Shown: positions 39,137 through 49,978 of the stretch, piece by piece
How positions within the stretch are numbered: position 1 is the stretch's first letter
Layout of the letters: each line of letters begins with the position of its first letter
Assembly (NCBI GenBank): GCA_023053545.1
Contig: JAKZAN010000006.1
Location: 4,469,001-4,533,000, forward strand
Direction: 5' to 3'
Source: Lepidurus packardi
Lineage: Eukaryota > Arthropoda > Branchiopoda > Notostraca > Triopsidae
DNA: 64,000 nucleotides
Position numbers and translations under genes: made by a program
The notes under the pieces: model-generated
Databases searched by the model: none
What the model was told of the DNA's origin: nothing
The model's input: the letters and a program-made list of their open reading frames with translations, nothing else

Positions 39137-39894
39137 AAAGCCATAATTCCTATCCTGATAGTATTGGCTCTTTTGGACTTCCGTGCAAGAATTCCTTGCT
39201 TTTCTAAAATTGTGTGATATTTTTGTATTTTCAATAAAAAGGTAACTGGGCGTTGCGCAAAAGTAATACTGTGTTCTTTTTCTTACTCTTAAGAATAATG
39301 CAAGTGTTACGGAAGGATGGTTTTAAATTTTTTGTTTAAATCATCTGATTCCCAGGCTATTTTTGTTCGTTTTGTTCTAACAAAAGATGGAGGGAAATCA
39401 CAGGCAAGGGGGCCTTTGTCCATGGAAAGAACTTTCCTCGTTATTTTTCCATTTCTTTGTATGAAAAGGTTTAGTGAGAGTGTGAAAGAGGAGAAAGTAG
39501 ATCACTGGTTTTCAAAGCCGTCTGTTGTTGCTAACTCGGTCCCTTCCTTGATTCTAATGACGGCGCGCGTTGCGAATCTGCGCGAATAAGATTCATTACA
39601 GAAACGAATTTTTGTAAGGAGAAAGTCGTCTTTGACTACGCGTGTTTTCCTTAGGATAGATTGGACTATCCTATACTACACGAGGAAGGCTATACAAGTG
39701 CCAAGACGCGTTATCGTTGTCATCAAATTCTATTAGTACCAGGAACAAAGCAATGTGAAACGGACTTAAATGTTAAGCCGGGGGAATAGATGCATTGTAC
39801 GCATGAAACCTTGATGGCTTAGGAAAGATAAGCCAAAGTCTGTAGTACCTTAACTTTAAACGGAGATTTTACCTCCTTTCGCTTATGGAATTAG
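39137..39894. other. Intergenic stretch
   Basis: About 760 bp between two Gly/Tyr peptide genes. Apart from the polyA signal of the first gene near 39233, nothing supported was found. Confidence 0.4.
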
Positions 39895-39931
39895 TATATA
39901 AGCTCTACTCGACTCTTGTTGTAGTATCGGT
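39895..39931 (+). promoter_or_regulatory. TATA box and initiator-like site
   Basis: TATATAAG at 39895-39902, with TCGGT (initiator-like) 32 bases downstream at 39927-39931, gives the same spacing as the neighbouring peptide genes. Confidence 0.65.
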
Positions 39932-39981
39932 TTACGATTCAAAGCTTGATCAAGCAAAGCCAAAACAATCAAAGCTTAACC

Positions 39982-40476
39982 ATGAACAAAGTAAATATTA
40001 CTATAAAGTCATGGTTTTACTTAAAGTTAAACTTTCTTTACGTTTTCTAGTTCGCAGTTTTGATTCTGGCTCTGGCCGTTGCAAGCGCTGTATACGCTGA
40101 AGATTCTGCTGCAATGGACGCCGGAGACATGAACACAGCAGAATCTCATCATTACAGATCCTACGCACCTATCGCTCCATTTTATGGTGGGTACCCTGGC
40201 TATGGTGGATATGGACCTTCTTACGGTAATGTCGGCTACACAACGCCAATCTATGGGGGTATAGGAGGCTACGGAGGTTATGGAGGCTTCAGGAGCTACG
40301 GGGGCTTCTATGGGGGACACAGCAACTACTATGGCGGTTCTTATGGAAACTTCTATGGCGGCTATGGTAAGACTTTTCGCAAAGTCTTTTCTAATCTTAA
40401 GCTTTACTATCTTGTAGGTGCTCGTCCTTATTACGGCTACCGTCCCCATGGATACGGCTACAACAATTTCTATTGA
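39982..40476 (+). CDS. Small secreted Gly/Tyr-rich peptide (GGYGGY type)
   Basis: Three exons: 39982-39990 (MNK), 40051-40366 and 40418-40476, giving 127 residues. The signal peptide is FAVLILALAVASAVYA. An acidic linker EDSAAMDAGDMNTAE follows, then a Gly/Tyr/Ser/Phe domain (GGYGGYGGFRSYGGFYGG type) and the end YYGYRPHGYGYNNFY. No cysteine in the mature peptide. Layout and intron phases match the 38.7-kb gene. Likely an extracellular structural or defence peptide; the role is not known. An AATAAA signal is at about 40541. Confidence 0.85.
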
Positions 40477-42765
40477 AAACTTCAGAACTTTCCAATTTGT
40501 CAGACTTATACCGGCATTAATTTGATTCCTTTATGCCGACAATAAATTCGTAAATCCTTTTAGCAAATGTGACCAAGTCTTTAACGTGAAGTTTCATAAG
40601 CTTTGGAAAGTAGCAGGAAGAAGTGGTCAAGACAGAAACTTTTGAACTAGTTGCGGAATTATCCTTCTTGCTATTTGAAAGTTGGCAGCAGTCTTGTTTG
40701 GTTTATAATTAAGAACCAGTAGCAAGATTCAAAGATAGCAAAATAGAATATTGCAAGCCAGATACACTTGAGGAAAAACGGAAACGACACGGTTATGCTT
40801 GTCGATGGAAGCGGTGAACCCTACTGGCGAATAATTACAAAACTGATATTTATCTTTTCCTGTCCCAGTTTTCACGATTCGTATCCCGCCATGTGTGGTT
40901 CTTGGACCTATAGATTCTAGCGGAACTTATTATATAACTTTGAGTACAAACGATTTCACAAACTTAGCCCCGCAGTTCGTGACGGTAAAAAAGTCAATGT
41001 CTTGCCAAACCATGAGGATCTGCTTATTGACTGGTTACCGCTTTGTGAGAAACTACGGTACCGAAAAGCTTTATCGCTCGTTTCTTGCAACTTCACTATG
41101 GTCACTAAGCTTTACGGTACAGATTGTTAACCTCATTCTAAATTTCCTCGAAATTCCTTTTTATTTTTTTGCAAACCCAAGACAGGATAAGGCAGTATTG
41201 CCTTTTATAGATTGTAAACTTCCTGGCCATGATTTCCAAAAGTTGTCCTTAACCACACAGGGTATTGCCTAACACCGAGTAAAGTTGTTTGTCAGTTTAG
41301 TCCCGTTTCCGAGATACCAAGCTTTGGCAAGGGACAAGCTTCTAAATATTGGAATATCTAATGTTCTAAACATATTCCAAACCACTACTACGTCACTTCC
41401 GACTTCGTGTATCAACATAATGTTAAACGTAAAAGACATAACGTGTTGTAACGAATATTATTAAACAATATAAACTGTTATTTACATAATTTACATAATA
41501 GAAAATCATTCGCTGATCATTGGCAGAAATCGCAAGTTTTTTGTTTTCTTGTTTCCAAAGTTTTCCCTTTTAGAGAGGCCCCATATCTGAAAGTATTGCA
41601 CTTTCAGTTTTTTATGCCCGTTTTCTCTTCCTTGACTTGGTTTACTCCCATAAGTGCACCATGCTGTCCTTCCTCGAACAACGAGAGCCTCTACCTGTGA
41701 CAATACGTGAAGAAATCGTTTAATGGTTTTCCCTGTATTTACAACCCAAAGCCAAACATGTGGAACATTAATCCAAGTTTTACTCGTCAAAGACGGCTGA
41801 GTTGTCAGCATGACTGGCAATTGTGATTTCCCTTTCGGTCTTCTGACTTTGAAAGTCATAGAATTTTACTCTATAGAGGTGTTTAATCTATCCTCACGCT
41901 GAACGCATATGGACGCTCTTTTTTGCGACTATGAATTAGCGTACACTTTCTTCTTAGTACATAGAAACTCTCCCTTTCTTTTTGTACTTCCAAGTGTTCG
42001 CAAATACGCATCAGGCGAGACTGGTGGTGCAAACCAAAAGGTAACAACGAAGAGACAGACGGACAAAAGAGACGACGCACATTTGGGAAATGGAGTCACC
42101 TGCATCACGACGAGAACAAATGTTAATAAGCCAGGAGAAATTTTGGTAAAAGTAAAAGGGGTTTTACCCGGGCTTTCCAAAATTTTGCCAAAGACAAGAA
42201 CTTTAACAATGCGATGACCTGCTTCGGAGGTTTGTTATGGTTGGGAAAGAAACAAAAAATGTAAGAAAAAAACATGGGATCCCTGGTGGTGGTTTCGGTA
42301 GTTATAAATCTTCCGTTCCGCAATACAATAGAAGAGCTTGTCCTTCCTGATCGCACCGCTATTGATGTGGAGAAATGCATTAGCCTCCCAGGCTTCCAAT
42401 TTTGTTTAGTTGCTGTTATTTGTGTTAAGAAAAAGAAGTAGAGAATCGTGGATCCAATTTCGATGTCCTTATGGTTTGTCTTTTGGCTTGCCTTTTGGCT
42501 TGCCTTTTGGCTTGCCTTTTGGTGGAGGAGAATCTTGGTCAAGTTTCAATGGAAGTAAAAATAAAAGAAATAAATATAAAATAAAAATAGAGGCTGCACG
42601 ACAGGCGTTCTCGTTCCAGAATGGACCAAAATAGGTAGGAGCCATGACTGAGGGGAAAATAAGGTACAGAAGATAGGCATTGAAGCTGAACTATACAGAC
42701 GTGATAATTGCCTTCCTTCTCCTGTTAACAGGAGGAGGAGGACGATGGTAAAGCGCCATTATGTT
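40477..42765. other. 2.3-kb intergenic region before the GGGGY cluster
   Basis: No gene was recognised. ORFs at 40895-41272 (+) and 41506-41859 (-) have no family resemblance and no splice partners. A 12-bp tandem repeat lies at 42481-42522. The last 100 bp belong to the promoter region of the first GGGGY gene. Confidence 0.45.
42481..42522. repeat. 12-bp tandem repeat, 3.5 copies
   Basis: ttttggcttgcc is repeated perfectly at 42481, 42493 and 42505, with half a unit more. It is noncoding as far as can be seen. Confidence 0.9.
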
Positions 42766-42830
42766 CAATTGAACTTTCTCGTGGATGGTCTCCTATATAA
42801 ACGGAAGTGTTGGTCCAGTTCAACATCAGT
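42766..42830 (+). promoter_or_regulatory. Promoter of GGGGY gene 1: upstream box, TATA, initiator
   Basis: caattgaactttctc (42766-42780), TATATAA (42794-42800) and TCAGT (42826-42830). The same three elements in the same order and spacing occur before all four GGGGY genes. Confidence 0.78.
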
Positions 42831-42893
42831 TGTTCGCTTGGCTTCTTCAAGCATTGTACTACAACTGCTTCCTCCACTTCAATCGTTGACACG

Positions 42894-43591
42894 ATGAAGG
42901 TACATGAGTTACAACTTTAATTACAATTACCATTTCTGATTTATTTATTTTCTACATTTTTATTGCAGCCGTTCGCCATTGCTTTTGCCTTCTGCTTGGT
43001 CCTGGCACTTAGCTGGGCTGATGATTTGGCCGTAGGAGCGTCCAAATCTAAAGGCTACGGTAATTATAAACAATAACTAATAGTTTTCATAAAATTTCTG
43101 AAAATTACGAATATTGTTTGTGAAATTGGCACTTGCAGGTGGTGGAGGCGGTGGTTACGGAGGCGGTGGTTACGGAGGTGGTGGTGGTGGTTATGGAGGC
43201 GGTGGCTACGGAGGTGGCGGCCATGGAGGCGGCGGCTACGGGGGTGGTGGCCATGGAGGCGGCGGCTATGGCGGCGGAGGCCAAGGAGGATATGGCGGTT
43301 ACCAAAGCGGTAAGATAATTTTTAAATAAATTAAAGAGTGTCAATTAATTGCATTTTTATACAATAGGTGGGCACGGAGGCGGCGGATATGGAGGTATTA
43401 GATAATTCGATGGAGGAATTAAAGAAAAGCGATTAAAGAGATTTTCACTATGGGCGAAAAAAGGTGGCAGTATTATAAGCTATTGGATTTTAGGTGGTGG
43501 ATGCGGAGGTGGACATGGCGGCGGTGGATATGGAGGCGGTGGATATGGCGGCGGCGGATATGGCGGCGGCGGCGGAGCTTACGGTCGCTAA
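42894..43591 (+). CDS. GGGGY-repeat secreted peptide 1
   Basis: Five exons: 42894-42899 (MK), 42969-43059, 43139-43309, 43368-43394 and 43494-43591, giving 130 residues. The signal peptide PFAIAFAFCLVLALSWA is followed by DDLAVGASKSKGYG. The rest is (GGGGY/H)n repeats with a single cysteine (GGCGGGHGGGG) and the end AYGR. All introns after the first are in phase 1 and split a glycine codon, so internal exons are interchangeable. Similar glycine-rich peptides in arthropods are antimicrobial (ctenidin/acanthoscurrin type) or cuticular; the role here is unknown. This is the longest of the four. CAATAAAAATA near 43704 is the likely polyA signal. Confidence 0.88.
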
Positions 43592-44686
43592 TTTCTGGTT
43601 AGCGAAGCGAAGTTTCTTCTGAAGCGTCTGCTCCAAGATGCATTTCCAGCAGTGCTGTTGTGCATCCCCCAGTACTTCTTTTCCTGGTCAAAATTTCTGT
43701 AATGCAATAAAAATATATACTTTATCCATTCCCTGAACGAAAATCGTGACTTCTTATTAAATTAACATGTTTCACAACTGAATTTTTTTGTTATTTAGTC
43801 AATCCTTCTGTCCTCTGTTGGGAAGTCTCTGACACTGGAAAGATGTAGTACGAGCGGCCAATATCGCAAGATAAAAGATCTAAATATGCAAGATCTATAG
43901 CATACTTTTTCAGTAATTCTTACAACAAACACAAGTGCAAAACAATCTTCATCTCGCGTAATTTGCAATACTCATAATACAAAGATCATGCAATGCAACA
44001 TTTTCGTCAATACTTCAATGTTTTTAATTTTTTTTTTGCCAAACATTACAAGTCTTGACGATGTTGTTTTAAGTTGTATATAATGTAATGAAGGTTAACA
44101 AGATTAAAGTCGAGATAGATTGTGCTTTATGGGAAATAAATAGACAGAAAACACGAATAAAATATTAAAAAATAAATTAAGAAATAAATTAAGAATAAAT
44201 TAAGAATAAAAATTAAGAAATAAAAAATTAAATAAATACATTTTTTGAATAAATAAAATATCTTTTATTGTAATTTTTTTAATATGTAAATTTAATAGAT
44301 AGATAAAATAAATAAAAAAATAAGTTGCATTCTTTAATCAAAAAATCATCTTAATTACTGGCTCATTGTTTGATGACTAATCAAATTATTTATCTAATTT
44401 AGAAGGCAAACAAAATTATATTTATCCTAGAGGAACTGACCGCAACAATAATAGTGAAAGTCGTATAAATAAAACGATCACGTATCATATTGGCGTTGAT
44501 TGATACTAATAGCGCTAACAAAAATATAACGACATAGAAAGTCACTCAACCGACCAAAATTTCTCGTATCGATGAAACACAAATAATAGTCATAACTAAA
44601 AGAAAAGGCAACGAAAACTAGAAACTAAGCTAAAAGGTAAATGTTCTAAGGTTGTGAAAACACGGGATAGGTGGAGCTGATAATCG
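43592..44686. other. Intergenic stretch between GGGGY genes 1 and 2
   Basis: About 1.1 kb including the gene 1 3' UTR, with the shared segment near 43650 (cagcagtgctgttgtgcatc). The middle (44150-44290) is extremely AT-rich with aaattaagaat-type repeats. No gene was found. Confidence 0.45.
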
Positions 44687-44756
44687 CAGTTCAGCTTTCT
44701 CCTGGATGAAAGCCTCGTGTATAAAAGTTGAAATGTTCCTTCAATTCCATATCAGT
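44687..44756 (+). promoter_or_regulatory. Promoter of GGGGY gene 2: upstream box, TATA, initiator
   Basis: cagttcagctttctc (44687-44701), TATAAAA (44720-44726) and TCAGT (44752-44756). Confidence 0.78.
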
Positions 44757-44822
44757 TGTCTGCTTGGCTCTTCCAGCTCAACACACAACACCAACCGTTT
44801 CATTCTTTGATCAATCCGCAAA

Positions 44823-45416
44823 ATGAAGGTAAAAAGATTTAATTTTCATAATTTTCAGCCCTTTCAATTCATTTGTTTTAGTCGTACGCAGTTGCTTTTG
44901 CCTTCTGCTTGGTCCTGGCCCTCGTCTGGGCGGACGATTTGGCGGCAGGAGCGTCGAAATCGAAAGGCTATGGTAAGAAGGATTATTCAATATATATTAA
45001 TCGTTCATTTTGTTAAAAATTGTTTAGGAGGCGGTGGAGGTGGTTATGGAGGCGGAGGCTATGGTGGTGGCGGATATGGAGGTGGCGGCTATGGAGGTGG
45101 TGGCCATGGAGGCGGTGGTTACGGAGGCGGCGGCTATGGCGGAGGCGATCACGGAGGTAAATTACTTCAAATTGCCGGTATCAACGGAACTTGTTAATGG
45201 TATTTGCTTTACTATTCAAATAGGACATGGAGGATATGGCGGAGGTATGATAGAATTCAACGTAACCTTACAAAGCAGAGAACCGGGACACTAAATTATT
45301 GCCATAAAATAAACTATTTAGTATTAATCAATTTTGATACATTTTTAGGCGGTTGCGGCGGCGGACATGGAGGTGGTGGCTATGGCGGCGGTGGATATGG
45401 AGGTTATGGTCGCTAA
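44823..45416 (+). CDS. GGGGY-repeat secreted peptide 2
   Basis: Five exons: 44823-44828, 44882-44972, 45028-45156, 45224-45244 and 45349-45416, giving 104 residues. The signal peptide SYAVAFAFCLVLALVWA and the DDLAAGASKSKGYG linker are nearly identical to gene 1. GGGGY/GGGGH repeats follow, including a GGGDHGG exon end, a single-Cys exon (GGCGGGHGGGG) and the end GGYGR. Phase-1 introns throughout. The 21-nt fourth exon (GHGGYGG) was placed by splice sites and phase and is the least certain part. Confidence 0.86.
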
Positions 45417-46951
45417 TTTTCTTGTTAGCGAAGCAAAAAACCTTTCCTGAAGAAATCTTCTTAATGTACATTCCCAGCAGTGCTGTTGTGCATCCCAGTA
45501 CTTCCTTTCCAGATCAAAATTTTATCTTGTGCAATACAAATGTTTTAAAACTACCATGAACGTTAGTCAAGACTTCTTATTACATTAATATCCTTAAGGC
45601 TCCCAACCTTAGCTTCTTGATGGGAAAGAATAACAGATGGCATTGATGTCTGTTATTATTTTGCGAAAGCCTTGCGTAAGAAAAGAAATAGATAGATAAT
45701 TGCCGGCTCGTTTTGCTTCTGAGAAGTACGATTTGTCACCACAGTTCCCTGTAGCAGCACAATGTCCCAAATCAAGTCGTCAAACTTTCGGAACAAGATT
45801 TGTCGAAAACGGCTTGCCAGATTTGAAAGCAAACTTAATGAAAGTTTTCTTTTATTAGCAGCTAGTATGCACAAGCAAATGACAGATTGTTAAGAAACGT
45901 ATTTCCCATAGTTACAAACTTAATTTGCATATTGCTAATTTATTACTCATTGGAAACAACTGTGTATTGGTTGTACACTAGGCTATACTTGTCAGCAAGC
46001 TCAAGATTATTGTCAAATAACTTTTTTATTAAATGCACTGCTTTTCTCGCAAAGTTGCTCCGAAATTCCACATGCTAACCGCCTATACGGAGCTAAGTAT
46101 GCGGGAGCCTTAACAGTTTAATTGCTATTCAGTAAATTTGTGTTTTCAAAAAAGACCATTCAGGTTTCTTGTAACTTCAAAGTTCTTCAACAAAGTAACT
46201 TCAACATTGTGTTTCTTGTAACTTCAAAGCAGTATAAACATAATGCATACATAGTGGTAATGATGCTATAGAATCTTCATAAAATCTAATTATTCCCAAT
46301 TATTACGATCTTCGAGTTAGAAATCAAATTACTAATTAGAAATGGGATTATTTACAAAAAAGTTTTTAATGCTATTTGGGGTAAAAATAGGATTATTTTA
46401 TGTAGTTTGACTAAACATTAAGTTAGTTATAATATTCAGAAAACCCGTGAACTTTAACCTACATGAAAAGTATGTTGGATGACTGAATTCTACAAACACT
46501 AGTTAAAGCTTGTGGAATTACGTAATTGCAATATTAATGCGAGTTAAAGGCTGCTTATAAATGAGTTTTTTAGCATTGTGTAACACATAATGTGTTTGAA
46601 AAACAACAACCACAAAAAACTCAAAACAACCAATTCCCTGGATAATACCACGCTATTCTAACTAAAAGCAGAAATGCGGAAAAATGCAGTAATAAAGAAG
46701 TATACTTTTTGGGCTTGTCTTTTTTTAATAAAGGTAATAATAGCGTAACGAAATTTATTTTCTCCGCCAGCTGCCTTCAATACGCCGTTGAAAGTTCCTC
46801 AACAGGAGTTTCTCGTTTTCGAATCAACAAAAATTGTTTCCATAACACAATTGAGGAAAAATCGAGAAAGAAAACGGGAACTCAAGCTGAACCATAAGCC
46901 TTCTGTACTAGGAAACGTGACAATAAAAGGGATGGGACGGCGTCATAATTT
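45417..46951. other. Intergenic stretch between GGGGY genes 2 and 3
   Basis: About 1.5 kb. It begins with the family-type 3' UTR (cagcagtgctgttgtgcatc near 45475). The 46.85-46.95 kb part resembles the region upstream of gene 4 (near 49.14-49.24 kb), so the duplicated block includes more than 100 bp of upstream DNA. No gene was recognised. Confidence 0.45.
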
Positions 46952-47022
46952 CAGTTCAGCTTTCTCATGAATGAATGCTTCTTGCTATAAAAACAGAGGT
47001 GTCCATCCAGTTCGATATCAGT
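46952..47022 (+). promoter_or_regulatory. Promoter of GGGGY gene 3: upstream box, TATA, initiator
   Basis: cagttcagctttctc (46952-46966, identical to gene 2), TATAAAA (46986-46992) and TCAGT (47018-47022). Confidence 0.78.
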
Positions 47023-47093
47023 TCTTCGCTTAGCTCCTCGAGCTCTGCACAACAACCCCGCTTCCTCCACCACCAACTCCAACTATCAGCACG

Positions 47094-47736
47094 ATGAAGG
47101 TACGTAGAAGTTTTAATCTGAATTAATTCGTATCAGTTAGATTTCATTGTATTCTAGTCGTACGCAATTACTTTTGTCTTCTGCCTGGTCCTGGCCCTCG
47201 TCTGGGCCGATGATTTGGCTCAAGGAGCATCCAAATCTAAAGGCTACAGTAATAAGGAAACTTAATTTGTGTTGAAATAAGTTGTTAATACAATTACTTT
47301 AGGCGGAGGTGGCGGATATGGTGGAGGCGGGTATGGCGGAGGTGGCTATGGAGGTGGTGGCTATGGAGGCGGTGATCACGGAGGTAAATTTATCAAATCT
47401 AACGAAGAATCGGAACAGTTTGTTAATTATTTTTTCTTTAATTATTACTATTTAGGCTATGGAGGACATGGCGGATACCAAAGCGGTAAGCTAATTTTGC
47501 AGAGTAAAGAAAAGTATAAACTGAAATGTATTTTCTGTCTTAGGAGGATATGGAGGTATTGCGTAATTGAATTGACGAAAAAACACTTGATGATACGCGA
47601 TTATCGAACTTACAGATTGTTTTAAGATTCTAAAAATTATGAAAAATTTAAAAAATACTTAATTTTAGGTGGTTGCGGAGGTGGACATGGTGGCGGCGGA
47701 TACGGCGGCGGCGGATATGGAGGTTATGGTCGCTAA
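47094..47736 (+). CDS. GGGGY-repeat secreted peptide 3
   Basis: Six exons: 47094-47099, 47158-47248, 47303-47383, 47456-47485, 47544-47555 and 47669-47736, giving 95 residues. The signal peptide is SYAITFVFCLVLALVWA, the linker DDLAQGASKSKGYS. Short GGGGY repeats, a GHGGYQSG exon shared in type with genes 1 and 4, a 12-nt exon (GYGG), then GGCGGGHGGGG and the end GGYGR. Every internal exon is a multiple of three with phase-1 borders. The 12-nt exon rests on splice signals alone. Confidence 0.84.
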
Positions 47737-49235
47737 TTCACTATTAGCGAAGCGAAACCACTTTTGAAGCGTTTGCTCCTATTACGTGCAATTCAGCCGT
47801 GCTGTTGTGCATCCCGTGTTTCTTTCCTGGTCAAAAAATTTTATGCAATACACATCTCGATATCCCTACATTGGAATTTCTAACGAAGTTACAAGGTTTG
47901 AATTGGATGGTTGGATGATTTTGAAAAGTTTGAACGTTCAATCGAAAATTACCTTTACCTTAGCATGGCTATTGGTCCCCCCGACCAAGATTGGTCGTAT
48001 TATCTCCGAAGGCAGGAGTTTCCCTAGGTACTACCTGGGTCTCTGTGGCCCACTTAAGCGGACACGAGGGTACACTAATCTACCAATGAACTGCTCCTAC
48101 GGAAGAGTACCTATCCCGGGTCAATCTGGAACACAATAACGAAGACGAGGACTCTCCCTCATCTGAACCTAACTAACCCAACGAAAGACGAAAAACCTTC
48201 CTAACTGAACCAACAAATTCAGAATACCGGCCAAAAAGCAAATTAACTTCTTAACTTGCGTTTTGGGATTTTTTTTTGCATAAAAGGCGAGCAAATAACG
48301 TATTACTGTCATGGAGAACGCGAGATAAAGAAAGGAGATTTCATGGAAACTAGGTCTGGATGAAGTAACTACAATATACAAGAGATTAGCGGTAATTAAC
48401 TTGGAAACATTCGCAGGGGAACCATTAACAAAGCGAAAAAGAAGCAAACGTTTTTTTATATTCTTTGTTTTTATATTGTTTTCTTTTAACTACCAAATTT
48501 TAGATTAATGCACGGCTTTCATAACAGTTAATTTTTGATAGTTTACGTTTAATTTGTAGCAATACGAGTCAATTAACGTCAAAACAAAGTGAGCAAATTA
48601 CCTGCCGGCCCGAGACCCGCGCTTGAGAGCCTATGGACAAGCTTCGGGCCGGGCAACCCGCGCTACAAGGCGTACAGCGGAGACTGCAAGTCACGGCGCG
48701 AAGGAAAAGTTGAGTTTGTAAACTAACCCAACCACCTCGAGCTACATTTCTGCATTCAAAAGAAATAAATAATGGTAGCGTCTTCCCGGGGATCGAAATA
48801 ATGGTAGCTGATTCCCGGGGATCGATTTTCGATGATCATAAGTAAATTTTGATTTTCATAAGTAAATCCGCTAGCTCTTCGGCCAGCGCTAACCAAATTT
48901 TATAAGGAAAGGGAAGTTTTAAATTTGGCGAGAAGGGACGGAGCCTATTTCGCTTAATAATTAATTACTCAGTTAAATTAAATAACTGATATAAGGTCAT
49001 GTAATTCGGTCTGTTCTGAAACATGTAGTTTTCCATTTTGAAACCTTACTCCCCCTAAATACGAAATTGAAAGTTACATGAAAGTTACAATCGACATGAG
49101 TTTTCCTGCTTCTCTTGAACTAATTTTCTTCCCATAATTGAGGAAAAATCGGTGAAATAAAAATGCTATTGAAGCTGAACAATATAAGCCTTCCAGGGAC
49201 GTAATAGCAGGGGGGATGGACACAAGTCATAACTT
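47737..49235. other. Intergenic stretch between GGGGY genes 3 and 4
   Basis: About 1.5 kb. It contains the gene 3 3' UTR, a GC-rich patch at 48606-48720 and a 29-bp direct duplication at 48767-48825. The ORF at 47786-48139 overlaps the 3' UTR and has no resemblance to a known protein. Confidence 0.45.
48767..48825. repeat. 29-bp direct duplication
   Basis: aaataatggtagc followed by ttcccggggatcg occurs twice in a row, starting at 48767 and 48796, with small changes in the middle. Confidence 0.8.
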
Positions 49236-49303
49236 CAATTCAACTTTCTCGTGGTTGGAAATCTGCTATAAAAACGGACGCCTCCATCCACTAAAACATC
49301 AGT
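49236..49303 (+). promoter_or_regulatory. Promoter of GGGGY gene 4: upstream box, TATA, initiator
   Basis: caattcaactttctc (49236-49250), TATAAAA (49267-49273) and TCAGT (49299-49303). Confidence 0.78.
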
Positions 49304-49363
49304 TGTTCACTTGGCTTTTCCAGCTCTACACAACAATCACTACCTACTTCAATCATCTACACG

Positions 49364-49978
49364 ATGAAGGTATAAAGTTAAGCAATTACGATTTTAATTA
49401 CAACTAACAGGTTGGTTTAACATTTTGTTACGTTTTAGTCGTACGCAATTGCTTTTGTCGTTTGCCTGCTCCTAGCCCTTGCCCGGGCTGATGATTTGGC
49501 TCATGGATCCTCCAAATCTAAAGGCTACAGTAATAAGGAAATGTAACTTGAATTGAAACAGTAACCGTGTTCTTTCAGGTGGAGGTGGTGGTTATGGTGG
49601 CGGCGGCTACGGAGGAGGCAGTTACGGCGGTGGCTATGGAGGTAATTTCTAAGATCTTAACTTTCTAACTGCAATTAACCATGAAATAACGAATATTTGG
49701 CTTTTATAGGCAATGGAGGGTATGGTGGACACCAAAGCGGTAAGCCAGTTCGTACAAAATATGAATAATGAATAATAACCTAAGTTTCTTCTTTCTGGCA
49801 CTAGGTGGATACGGAGGTGGACATGGAGGTATATAACTGAGGTTTTAACGTAATTTTCTTGAAGTACACAAGAAAACTGTATTCGTGCAAATGAAGAAGT
49901 TATGTTATATCAATTCTCATGCTAAAGTGATTAACTTTAGGTGGTTGCGGAGGTGGACATGGCGGTTACGGTCGCTGA
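49364..49978 (+). CDS. GGGGY-repeat secreted peptide 4 (shortest copy)
   Basis: Six exons: 49364-49369, 49439-49529, 49579-49641, 49710-49739, 49805-49828 and 49941-49978, giving 83 residues. The signal peptide is SYAIAFVVCLLLALARA, the linker DDLAHGSSKSKGYS. Reduced repeat domain (GGGGYGGGGYGGGSYGGGYGG), a GGYGGHQSG exon, GYGGGHGG, then GCGGGHGGYGR. The single Cys and the YGR end are kept, while the repeat number is lowest in the family. It is the most diverged copy and ends in TGA rather than TAA. Confidence 0.85.

Noticed and set aside
40895-41272. 125-codon plus-strand ORF
   Set aside because: No signal peptide, no family resemblance and no promoter like those of the neighbouring peptide genes.
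41506-41859. 117-codon minus-strand ORF
   Set aside because: Single unspliced frame in AT-rich intergenic DNA with no recognisable motif; a chance ORF is likely.
43105-43344. Ala/Thr/Ser-rich antisense ORFs over the GGGGY exons, and similar ones over the other copies
   Set aside because: These are frame shadows of the glycine repeats on the other strand.
47786-48139. 117-codon plus-strand ORF
   Set aside because: Begins within the 3' UTR of GGGGY gene 3 and shows no similarity to a known protein.
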